A stretch of 10,644 nucleotides of DNA from Balneolales bacterium (GTDB taxonomy: Bacteria; Bacteroidota; Rhodothermia; Balneolales; Balneolaceae). Location of the stretch: the NCBI GenBank assembly GCA_022360375.1, contig JAKSCW010000068.1, positions 1-10,644 of the forward strand, read 5' to 3'. A model generated the notes under the pieces. That model made no database searches, was not told the origin of the DNA, and saw nothing but the letters and a program-made list of their open reading frames with translations. Below are positions 1-6,624 of the stretch, in pieces (position 1 is the first letter of the stretch; each line of letters opens with the position of its first letter). The translations under genes and the position numbers were made by a program.

Positions 1-2
1 AA

Positions 3-2339
3 AAAATGACGTTAATCGGTTTAGAAGAAGAGGAGACATTTGAATATGGAAGTAAGCTCGACGGCGTAATTGTTGGAGAGGTATTGGAAACTAAACCACA
101 CCCCAATGCTGATCGTTTAACCCTGTGTCAGGTGAATCTGGGAGAACAAAGTGTACAGATTGTTTGTGGAGCAAAGAATGTAGCCGCCGGCCAAAAGGTA
201 CCTGTTGCTACCGTGGGAACTACCCTTCCCCTAAAATTGGATAATGGAAGCCTGCTCACACTTCGAAAAGCAAAACTCCGCGGAGAAGAATCAAATGGTA
301 TGATTTGTTCTGAAAGCGAGTTAGGAGTAAGTGATGATCACTCAGGAATAATGGTACTTGATGAATCCCTGGCTGTTGGCACCCCGATCAGCGAAGTTTT
401 GGATATTTATACCGATACCATTATTGATTTTGCAGTAACACCAAACCGACCCGATTCAACCTGCCATTTAGGCGTCGCCCGCGACCTTTCCGCGGCTCTG
501 AACATTCCTTTGGAAAAGCCCGAAATTGAATTGCCAAAAACGGTTACCGAATCTTCGGATATTTCTGTCTCGATCGAAAATGCTGAGAAATGCCATCGTT
601 TTGTTGGAAAAATGATTAAAGGAGTTGAAATCAAAGAATCTCCGCAATGGCTCCAAAACAGATTAAAGGCGATTGGTGCACGTCCTGTAAACAATGTAGT
701 GGATGTAACCAATTATGTGATGTTTGAATTAGGGCAACCATTGCATGCTTACGATTACGACGAGATTAAGGGCAAGCAAATCATTGTTAAGGATTTCCAG
801 CAGGAAGTTGAATTTGAAACATTGGATCACAACAAGCGCAAATGTGCTCCCGGAACACTGTTTATTTGCGATGGCCGGGGGCCAGTAGGCATCGCTGGGG
901 TTATGGGCGGATTGTATTCTGAAGTAAGCGATTCAACAAAGAATATTTTCCTGGAAGGCGCTTATTTCGACCCGGGTACTGTTCGAAAAACGGCAAAAGC
1001 CCAAACGCTTCAAACCGATGCATCCTATCGTTTTGAACGCGGAATTGACCCTAATCTTCAGGCCAGAGCGGTTGAACGTGCAGCCCAATTAATTGTGGAG
1101 GTAGCAGGTGGCGAAATGCCTGATGAAATCCTGGATATTCATCCAACCAAAACCAGGCCCGTTGAAATTACCCTTACTAAAAGTTATCTGAATCGATTAT
1201 TGGGTACAACCATTACCATCGATGAATCGGTGGATATTTTAAATGGCCTGGAGTTGGAACTGATTTCAAAATCGGCAGACGAAGCAACTTTTAAAATCCC
1301 AACTTTCCGCCCCGATTTAGTCCGCGAGGTGGATGTGATTGAAGAAGTGGGCAGACTGTACGATTACAACAGAATAGATGCCCCAAGTCACGGGATTTTT
1401 ATTTCTACGGAGGAGTTCTCAGACTGGGAACTTTTGCTTTCAAGAATCAGAGCAACCGGCGTTGAACTCGGTTTTCGGGAAATTTATACCAATTCTCTTA
1501 TATCTGAAAAAGAGGCTTCTCAATTTGGTTCGCTGGATTTCATGGTTAAAACGCTGAATCCTATTACAACGGATATGACCACTCTTCGGCCTTCTCTTCT
1601 TCATGGTTTCCTAAAAGCGGCTTCTTACAATTTCAACAGACAATCAAAAGGACTCCGGTTCTTTGAAATTGGTAATGTGTTCGAAAACTCTGATCAAAGC
1701 ACCTTCCATGAAGGGATTAAAGAGGATACGCATTTGTTATTCGGAATTTCAGGTTTGAAAAATACCGAACACTGGACCGCCCAACCAACCGAATACTCTA
1801 TCTTTGATTTGAAGCAATTACTTAATGGATTCTTCCTGAAACTTGGATTACTGGAAAACATCAAAGCTAAGCTGAATGACAATTATCTCGCATATTTTGT
1901 TGGAAAACAACAGATCGGTAAAATTTCAGGTATTTCAAAAGAATTAGCAAAAACGTATGACTTATCCGTTCCGGTTTTCTTTGCAGAGTTTTCTATTAGT
2001 GCTATTCAATCGGTTTTGGGCAAAAACTCTGAAAATTCATTTAAACCCATTCCCAAATTCCCTGTATTTGAATTCGATTTTGCCGTAATCGTAGACCAGC
2101 AGGTTACGGCAGGAGAACTAATGAGCGTGATAAAAGTAAAGGCAGGTAACACCTTGCAAAGCATTGATATTTTTGATGTTTTTGAAGACGAATCTCTTGG
2201 GAATGAAAAGAAAAGTCTTGCCTTCAGGCTTAATTTCATTGATCCAAACAAAACCTTGAATATCAATGAAGTACAGCCTATAATTAACCGTACAGTAAAA
2301 GCTTTAGAAAATCAGTACGGAGCCCGGTTACGGGGATAG
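3..2339 (+). CDS. pheT: Phenylalanyl-tRNA synthetase beta subunit, 5'-truncated by window edge
   Basis: Beta subunit of the cytoplasmic alpha2beta2 PheRS, which charges tRNA-Phe and edits mischarged Tyr-tRNA. Counting from the ATG at base 6, domains appear in the usual order: EMAP-type tRNA-binding domain about 18-130 (LDGVIVGEV, PHPNADRL), B3/4 editing domain about 195-365 (GARPVNNVVDVTNYVM, GVMGG, DASYRFERGID), B5 domain about 385-455 (PTFRPDL, DVIEEVGRLYDYNRI), catalytic-like core about 460-675, and the FDX-ACB anticodon-binding domain about 684-777. That ATG is probably not the true start. The frame is open to the left edge, and MTLIGLEEEE matches the internal family segment that normally follows about 25 residues (MKISYNWL...). 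The 777 visible residues against a usual 790-820 agree. The start and pheS, if adjacent, lie outside the window. It is the first visible gene of a dense + strand run, 5 nt before the next gene. Family assignment is very secure. Confidence 0.97.
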   Translation, partial: KMTLIGLEEEETFEYGSKLDGVIVGEVLETKPHPNADRLTLCQVNLGEQSVQIVCGAKNVAAGQKVPVATVGTTLPLKLDNGSLLTLRKAKLRGEESNGMICSESELGVSDDHSGIMVLDESLAVGTPISEVLDIYTDTIIDFAVTPNRPDSTCHLGVARDLSAALNIPLEKPEIELPKTVTESSDISVSIENAEKCHRFVGKMIKGVEIKESPQWLQNRLKAIGARPVNNVVDVTNYVMFELGQPLHAYDYDEIKGKQIIVKDFQQEVEFETLDHNKRKCAPGTLFICDGRGPVGIAGVMGGLYSEVSDSTKNIFLEGAYFDPGTVRKTAKAQTLQTDASYRFERGIDPNLQARAVERAAQLIVEVAGGEMPDEILDIHPTKTRPVEITLTKSYLNRLLGTTITIDESVDILNGLELELISKSADEATFKIPTFRPDLVREVDVIEEVGRLYDYNRIDAPSHGIFISTEEFSDWELLLSRIRATGVELGFREIYTNSLISEKEASQFGSLDFMVKTLNPITTDMTTLRPSLLHGFLKAASYNFNRQSKGLRFFEIGNVFENSDQSTFHEGIKEDTHLLFGISGLKNTEHWTAQPTEYSIFDLKQLLNGFFLKLGLLENIKAKLNDNYLAYFVGKQQIGKISGISKELAKTYDLSVPVFFAEFSISAIQSVLGKNSENSFKPIPKFPVFEFDFAVIVDQQVTAGELMSVIKVKAGNTLQSIDIFDVFEDESLGNEKKSLAFRLNFIDPNKTLNINEVQPIINRTVKALENQYGARLRG

Positions 2340-2344
2340 TCTTT

Positions 2345-2599
2345 ATGAACCAACTGAACCAGCAATCTGAAAAATTCAAACTTCTTCTTTCTGAAATAGA
2401 CGAAGAAGTAAAACTCCTTAAACAGGAGATCAAAGATTTGAAGAAAGAGAATTCAAAGTTGGTTACAAAACTGGAAGATCTTCGCGGAAAACAAACCGAT
2501 ATCTTTTCTGCAATTAGTGAATCGGAACGGCTGGCCATGCGCCAAACCGTTCAGGGACTTATCAAAAAAATTGACACACATCTAGGCAATCAGGCATGA
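2345..2599 (+). CDS. Small coiled-coil protein upstream of zapA; candidate ZapA partner (ZapB/ZauP-like)
   Basis: An 84-residue, strongly charged protein with no signal peptide or membrane segment. Residues about 5-48 form a continuous coiled coil with leucine/isoleucine/valine heptads (LLSEIDEEVKLLKQEI, KLVTKLEDL). The last 30 residues look like a short separate helix (SESERLAMRQTVQGLIKKID). The ATG lies 5 nt after the pheT stop, and the TGA stop overlaps the zapA start as ATGA, so it is almost certainly co-translated with zapA. A short coiled-coil gene next to zapA recalls ZauP of Caulobacter and, more loosely, ZapB of enterobacteria; both bind ZapA and help organise the Z-ring. Similarity is of type and position only: no family motif was recognised. 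The role as a ZapA partner is inferred from context. That the gene is real is well supported by spacing and overlap. Confidence 0.8.
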   Translation: MNQLNQQSEKFKLLLSEIDEEVKLLKQEIKDLKKENSKLVTKLEDLRGKQTDIFSAISESERLAMRQTVQGLIKKIDTHLGNQA

Positions 2600-2889
2600 A
2601 ATCTATCAAAGTTTCTATTCTCGGAAAGCAGTACCCGCTAAAAGTGGAAGATCATGAGGAAGAAACAATGGTCAGAATTTGCAAATATGTAGATGAGCGC
2701 TTTCAAACGTACAGGAATCAACTTGTTAAACAGCCTGAAGCTACCGTTATGGTGCTTGCTGCATTAAGCATTGCGGAGGAATTATTTGAGGCACGTCAAA
2801 CTAACTCCGATAATTCCAAAAATGAAGAAGTATTGATGCAACGGGTAAACGCAAGTTTAGAACGCCTTATCGAAGACATTCGAAATTAA
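2596..2889 (+). CDS. zapA: Cell division protein ZapA
   Basis: A 97-residue protein with the ZapA pattern: an N-terminal beta-rich globular part (SIKVSILGKQYPLKV, then a run of acidic residues and VRICKYVDERFQTYRNQ) and a long C-terminal helix expected to form the antiparallel tetramer coiled coil (residues about 52-97, with VLAALSIAEELFEAR and VNASLERLIEDIRN). ZapA binds FtsZ in the cytoplasm and cross-links protofilaments, stabilising the Z-ring. Length matches the family (about 95-110). The start overlaps the stop of the preceding coiled-coil gene (ATGA), which fixes the start codon and suggests the two are made in proportion. The distance to the next gene is 65 nt, the largest gap inside this run, so zapA may end one transcriptional segment. 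Confidence 0.9.
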   Translation: MKSIKVSILGKQYPLKVEDHEEETMVRICKYVDERFQTYRNQLVKQPEATVMVLAALSIAEELFEARQTNSDNSKNEEVLMQRVNASLERLIEDIRN

Positions 2890-2954
2890 TCCCCCCTTTT
2901 TTCCGTCTCATTAGCTACCTTCCTGCTCACAATTTTTTCTCAAAATAAAGGACT
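2890..2954. other. 65-nt spacer between zapA and ymdB with a C6T6 run
   Basis: Bases 2891-2896 are six C and 2897-2902 six T, immediately after the zapA stop. No hairpin precedes the T run, so it is not a standard intrinsic terminator. Further on, TACCTTCC at 2916-2923 matches 6 of 8 positions of the Bacteroidota -7 element TAnnTTTG, but no TTTG sits about 19-21 nt upstream. A promoter for ymdB-lolD is therefore possible but weak. An A-rich stretch with AAAGGA (2947-2952) sits just before the GTG start of ymdB. Confidence 0.35.
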
Positions 2955-3767
2955 GTGACCGATTCTATAAATATTTTGTTTGTTGGAGATGTAGTTGGAG
3001 ATCCCGGACTTGCCATATGCGAAACCGTTCTTCCAAGCCTGATTAAAAAATACAAAGCGGATTTCGTGATAGTAAATGGCGAAAATTCGCACGAAGGTCA
3101 CGGAATTAACGAATACATCATTAAGAAACTCCACGAGCTTGGAGCACATGTTATAACCGGTGGCGACCATTCTTTTGACAAATGGAAAGTATTCAACTAC
3201 ATGCGGGAGAATAACGACATACTCCGCCCTTTAAACTATCCACGCGGCAATGCAGGTTCAGGTTACGGGGTATATGATGTACCCGGCAAAGGAATAAAAA
3301 TCGGGGTGCTGAATTTGCAAGGTCGTACATTTATGAAACCTATCGACGACCCCTTTCATACCGCGGATTGGGCACTTGATAAAATTCACCAGGAAACAAA
3401 CATTGTGTTTGTGGATTTCCACGCGGAAGCCACCGCAGAGAAAGTTTCCCTTGCCTGGCATATTGATGGAAAAGCTTCAGTAATGATTGGAACACACACG
3501 CATATCCCAACCAGTGATGCTCGTATTTACCCCCAGGGACTTGGCTACCTGACCGATGCAGGAATGACGGGTTCTTATAATTCATCACTTGGGATGGACA
3601 AAAAAGTGGCTATAAAACGATTTATGACTGGTGTTCACCAAAAATACAAAGCCGCCACAGGAGATAATCACCTTTGTGGGGCTTTAGCAAAAGTAAATAT
3701 CGAGACCGGGAAATGCGTACACATCGAATCCGTTATTTACCCTGAGTTCAATTCTACCATTTCTTAA
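2955..3767 (+). CDS. ymdB: YmdB/TIGR00282-type metallophosphoesterase
   Basis: A 270-residue cytoplasmic protein matching the YmdB family (about 265 residues) from end to end. B. subtilis YmdB is a dinuclear-metal phosphodiesterase acting on 2',3'-cAMP and affects RNA turnover and biofilm/sporulation decisions. Visible motifs: GDVVG with D12, NGEN with E43, GGDHSFD with H72, NLQGRTF, DFHAEAT with H156, and GTHTH with H181 and H183. These supply nearly the full set of metal ligands. The oddity is D71, where the family motif GNHTWD normally has Asn. The start is GTG: a TAA lies in frame 9 nt upstream, and no ATG occurs before the first beta strand (INILFVGDVVG). Its stop overlaps the lolD start (TAATG). 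No rny gene is next to it, although RNase Y is its usual neighbour in Firmicutes. The family call is secure; the substrate in this organism is unknown. Confidence 0.93.
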   Translation: MTDSINILFVGDVVGDPGLAICETVLPSLIKKYKADFVIVNGENSHEGHGINEYIIKKLHELGAHVITGGDHSFDKWKVFNYMRENNDILRPLNYPRGNAGSGYGVYDVPGKGIKIGVLNLQGRTFMKPIDDPFHTADWALDKIHQETNIVFVDFHAEATAEKVSLAWHIDGKASVMIGTHTHIPTSDARIYPQGLGYLTDAGMTGSYNSSLGMDKKVAIKRFMTGVHQKYKAATGDNHLCGALAKVNIETGKCVHIESVIYPEFNSTIS

Positions 3768-4453
3768 TGAGCGATTTCATTTTAACTGCAGAAGGTATTT
3801 ATAAAAGCTTCAAGAGCACGGAAGGTGATGAACCCCTGGAAGTACTTAAGAACGTATCTTTGAAAATCCCGAAAGCGAGCATTACTTCTATCGTAGGTTC
3901 CAGCGGAAGTGGCAAAAGTACGTTACTACATATTCTGGGTGGGCTGGATCGTCCCGACCAGGGAGCAGTATTCTGGGGAGAAAAGGATTTAGCATCCATG
4001 AATTCGGATGAGTTAGCAGAATTTCGAAATACAAACATCGGTTTTGTATTCCAGTTCCATCATCTCCTCCCTGAGTTCACGGCTATTGAAAATGTAAGTA
4101 TGCCTGCGATGATTGCGGGAAAATCAATCGAAGATTCGAAGCGTGACGCACTCAAATTGCTTGACCGGTTTGGAGTTGCGAACCGACGAAACCACCGCCC
4201 TACTCAACTTTCAGGAGGTGAACAGCAACGGGTTTCCATGGCTCGCGCAATAATGAACAATCCTTCATTAATCCTGGCCGATGAACCAACAGGAAATCTT
4301 GACGACAGCAATACCTCCATCATCCTGAATATGCTTTTTGAGCTTAGAGCCGAATTTGGGGTATCAGTTCTGCTTATTACCCACGAAAAAGAAATCGCTA
4401 AACGCTCTGATACTATTCTTGAAATAAAAAACGGCGAACTCACCACACTTTAA
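3767..4453 (+). CDS. lolD: ABC transporter ATPase, LolD/MacB type
   Basis: A 228-residue ATP-binding protein, the usual length for LolD. Motifs in order: Walker A GSSGSGKST (44-52), Q-loop FVFQFHHLLPEFTAIENV (Q96), signature LSGGEQQR (148-155), Walker B LILADEPTGNLD (168-179), and the H-loop histidine H206 (LLITHE). The QFHHLLPEFTA segment and the ADEPTGNLD box are typical of the LolD/MacB/FtsE branch and closest to LolD. That enzyme powers release of lipoproteins from the inner membrane to LolA by the LolCDE complex. No LolC/LolE permease is in the window, so the partner is presumably encoded elsewhere and a MacB-like export role cannot be excluded. The gene starts inside the stop of ymdB (TAATG), indicating translational coupling. 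No terminator hairpin follows; the next gene has its own promoter. Confidence 0.88.
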   Translation: MSDFILTAEGIYKSFKSTEGDEPLEVLKNVSLKIPKASITSIVGSSGSGKSTLLHILGGLDRPDQGAVFWGEKDLASMNSDELAEFRNTNIGFVFQFHHLLPEFTAIENVSMPAMIAGKSIEDSKRDALKLLDRFGVANRRNHRPTQLSGGEQQRVSMARAIMNNPSLILADEPTGNLDDSNTSIILNMLFELRAEFGVSVLLITHEKEIAKRSDTILEIKNGELTTL

Positions 4454-4455
4454 GT

Positions 4456-4486
4456 TTTGGTATAAGTTAAAACAGCCGTATTTTTG
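4456..4486 (+). promoter_or_regulatory. Bacteroidota-type sigma-A promoter for the TPR gene
   Basis: TTTG at 4456-4459 and TATTTTTG at 4479-4486, separated by 19 nt, match the Bacteroidota primary-sigma consensus (TTTG-N19-21-TAnnTTTG) at every defined position. The -33 box begins three bases after the lolD stop. Initiation would fall near 4492-4494, leaving an A/T-rich leader of about 30 nt without a Shine-Dalgarno sequence before the ATG at 4523. Placement between two genes and ahead of a start codon supports function; it has not been mapped. Confidence 0.7.
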
Positions 4487-4522
4487 AAGTCTGTAATTCA
4501 TTTTGAAAACGCTAAATAAATC

Positions 4523-5209
4523 ATGGCAAAACACCTTTCTAAAGAGGAATTGGAAACCGATCCGCTTATTGAGAATGTAAAGCGGGCTACCACTTTTTAT
4601 AATCAGAACCGAACTATCATCGTTTCTGTTTTAATTGGAATAATTGTAGTAATTGGTTCATTAATCGGATACCGTTTTTACGCAGAATCACAGGAACAGC
4701 AAGCTCAACAGCTTCTTTCTATCGCTGAGGGATACTACACCATTGGAGACTTCGACCGTGCTTTAAATGGCGACAGTTTTGAGTTAACGTATGGATTCCT
4801 TGGAATTGCCAACGATTTTAGTGGAACCGAAGCCGGTAACCTTGCCATTTATTATGCCTCTGTTTCTAGTTTTAAGCTTGGAAACATTGAAGATGCATTA
4901 ACTTATTTCTCCAGATATGATGCCCCAAAAGGAATACTGGGTGTAGGACCAATCAGCTACCATGCAAGTATTTTGAAAGCCAATGGAAGCTTAGAAAAAT
5001 CAGCAGAAACTTATATTCAGGCTGCCAATTGGGATGAAAACGAATCAACTACTCCTGACAACTTATTGCGTGCAGCAGAGATATACTTTGAACTTGGAAA
5101 CTTCGAAGAAGCGCAAAGACTCACCGAACAAATACTTTCGGAGTACCCCGATTATACAGGCGCCGCTGAAACGGAAAGACTGCAGGGTATGATTGCTGCT
5201 TCTATTTGA
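4523..5209 (+). CDS. Membrane-anchored TPR protein, YfgM-like
   Basis: A 228-residue protein with a cytoplasmic N-terminus (about 1-30, containing KRATTFYNQNR), one transmembrane segment at about 31-50 (TIIVSVLIGIIVVIGSLIGY), and an extracytoplasmic helical domain with TPR-like repeats. Clear repeat units are GNLAIYYASVSSFKLGNIED (about 105-124) and the final pair around AAEIYFELGNFEEAQRL (184-200). The layout of basic N-tail, single anchor and periplasmic TPR matches the TPR_21/YfgM family, the SecYEG-associated protein that helps hand exported proteins to periplasmic chaperones. The C-terminal repeats also resemble CpoB/YbgF-type TPRs. Membership is inferred from architecture; no catalytic residues are expected. 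It forms its own transcription unit, with a consensus promoter upstream and an intrinsic terminator immediately downstream, so expression is probably constitutive and independent of lolD. Confidence 0.82.
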   Translation: MAKHLSKEELETDPLIENVKRATTFYNQNRTIIVSVLIGIIVVIGSLIGYRFYAESQEQQAQQLLSIAEGYYTIGDFDRALNGDSFELTYGFLGIANDFSGTEAGNLAIYYASVSSFKLGNIEDALTYFSRYDAPKGILGVGPISYHASILKANGSLEKSAETYIQAANWDENESTTPDNLLRAAEIYFELGNFEEAQRLTEQILSEYPDYTGAAETERLQGMIAASI

Positions 5210-5213
5210 AATT

Positions 5214-5237
5214 AAGGCTCCAACCGGAGCCTTTTTT
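5214..5237 (+). terminator. Rho-independent terminator of the TPR gene
   Basis: Perfect stem GGCTCC (5216-5221) / GGAGCC (5226-5231) with an AACC loop, extended by two A-T pairs from AA at 5214-5215, and followed by six T (5232-5237). It begins 5 nt after the TPR stop codon at 5209. The stem is GC-rich and the U tract immediate, so this is a strong candidate. Confidence 0.9.
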
Positions 5238-5267
5238 GTTTCGCTGATTTCTATTAAAATAAGCTCG
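5235..5267 (+). promoter_or_regulatory. Possible promoter of the sugar permease gene (weak)
   Basis: TTTG at 5235-5238, which overlaps the terminator T tract, and TAAGCTCG at 5260-5267 are 21 nt apart. The -7 box matches TAnnTTTG at 4 of 6 defined positions. The predicted transcript start near 5274 would leave a leader of about 15 nt. A promoter is needed after the terminator, and this is the best match seen, but it is only a partial one. Confidence 0.3.
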
Positions 5268-5289
5268 TTTAACTATAAATTCTGATCCA

Positions 5290-6624
5290 ATGGGTGAAAA
5301 AAATAAGTATCTGGTCCCGTTCATTGTAATTACTTCTCTCTTCTTCATGTGGGGATTTATCACCGTTTTGGTAGATGCACTGATACCAAGGTTACGGGAT
5401 GTCTTTGAACTAACTTATTTCCAGGCAGGGATTGTTCAATTCGCTTTTTTTACTGCTTATGCGGTTTTCTCAATTCCCGGCGGATATCTTATCTCCAGAA
5501 TTGGATACAAAAACGGGGCTATTGTCGGGTTAATTACCATGGGTATTGCATGTGCCTTGTTTTACCCTGCTGCTTCGTTTAGAATTTTTGGAATCTTCCT
5601 GGCGGCAATGTTTGTGCTTGCAGGTGGAATAACCATCTTACAAGTTGCCGCTAATCCTTACGTAGCAGCTCTTGGGCCTTCAAAAACGGCATCAAGTCGG
5701 TTAAACCTCGCTCAGGCATTCAATTCATTAGGAACCACTATAGCACCCCTGGTAAGTGCCGCATTTATTCTTAGCAGTTCAGTACTTACTTCTTCTGAAA
5801 TTGATGCGCTTTCCGAGACTGACCGTCTATCCTATTTTGCCACTGAAGCATCTGCGGTTCAAGGACCATTTATTGTACTTGGAGTTGTATTAATTGGGTT
5901 GGCATTAGTTTTTTCTGCATTTAAACTACCTAACATACTGGAAGGTGATGAACATCAACATGGTAATTACCGATCTGCATTAAAGAAAAGACATCTCACC
6001 TTCGGAGCCCTTGGTATATTTGTATATGTAGGGGCAGAAGTAGCCATTGGAAGCTATTTAGTTAATTACTTTCTGAACCTGGATGTTCAGTCTTTAGTTG
6101 AGGGAAGTGCCTTTATGACGGGGGCGGCTACTTTTTTGTCACGCATTTTTTCTAACGTTCAGCTTAGTGAAATGAGTGTGGCACAATTAGCCGGCACCTT
6201 TGTTTTCTTTTACTGGGGAGGGGCCATGGTCGGTCGTTTTATAGGATCGGCTATCTTACAAAAAGTGAAAGCCGGGAATTTGTTAGCTACATATGCAGGA
6301 GTGAATATCACCCTTCTTCTGATAAGTATGACTACAGGTGGTTACGTTGCAATGTGGAGTATTCTGTGTATTGGACTCTTTAACTCCATTATGTTCCCAA
6401 ATATTTTTACGCTTTCAATCAAAAACCTGGGAGAACACACAGCACAAGGGTCAGGAATTTTATGTACCGCTATTGTTGGCGGGGCTTTCATTCCTCCTTT
6501 GTATGGAAGAATCGCGGACTCCATAGGACTCCAATCTGCACTCTTTTTTGTTGCAATTTGTTATGCATACATTCTCTGGTACGGAAAATTTGGTTCAAAT
6601 TTGGATCAGCCTGAATCTGCTTAA
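5290..6624 (+). CDS. FucP/GluP-family sugar:H+ symporter (MFS)
   Basis: A 444-residue major facilitator permease with about 12 hydrophobic segments. A basic loop at about 213-235 (KLPNILEGDEHQHGNYRSALKK) separates the two halves. Family marks: FFMWGFITVLVDALIP (18-33), the LQVAANPYVAALGP block (117-130), RLNLAQAFNSLGT (137-149), YVGAEVAIGSYLVNY (246-260), WGGAMVGRFIGS (309-320) and SIKNLGEHTAQGSGI (376-390). D29 corresponds to the proton-coupling Asp46 of E. coli FucP, while Q118 stands where FucP has Glu135 (CLETAANPF). The LQVAANPYV form is the one usual in glucose/galactose transporters, so a hexose substrate is more likely than fucose. About 30 extra residues (266-300) lie in the second half compared with FucP. 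The facing ROK kinase, sharing the stop region, could phosphorylate the imported sugar. Family sure; substrate inferred. Confidence 0.9.
   Translation: MGEKNKYLVPFIVITSLFFMWGFITVLVDALIPRLRDVFELTYFQAGIVQFAFFTAYAVFSIPGGYLISRIGYKNGAIVGLITMGIACALFYPAASFRIFGIFLAAMFVLAGGITILQVAANPYVAALGPSKTASSRLNLAQAFNSLGTTIAPLVSAAFILSSSVLTSSEIDALSETDRLSYFATEASAVQGPFIVLGVVLIGLALVFSAFKLPNILEGDEHQHGNYRSALKKRHLTFGALGIFVYVGAEVAIGSYLVNYFLNLDVQSLVEGSAFMTGAATFLSRIFSNVQLSEMSVAQLAGTFVFFYWGGAMVGRFIGSAILQKVKAGNLLATYAGVNITLLLISMTTGGYVAMWSILCIGLFNSIMFPNIFTLSIKNLGEHTAQGSGILCTAIVGGAFIPPLYGRIADSIGLQSALFFVAICYAYILWYGKFGSNLDQPESA

Noticed and set aside
407..712. 101-codon open frame on the - strand inside pheT
   Set aside because: It lies wholly inside a certain PheT domain region, its translation looks like no family, and it has no neighbour or spacing logic.
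2890..2954. 6S RNA (ssrS) downstream of zapA
   Set aside because: In gamma-proteobacteria ssrS follows zapA, but the gap here is only 65 nt, far too short for a 6S RNA.
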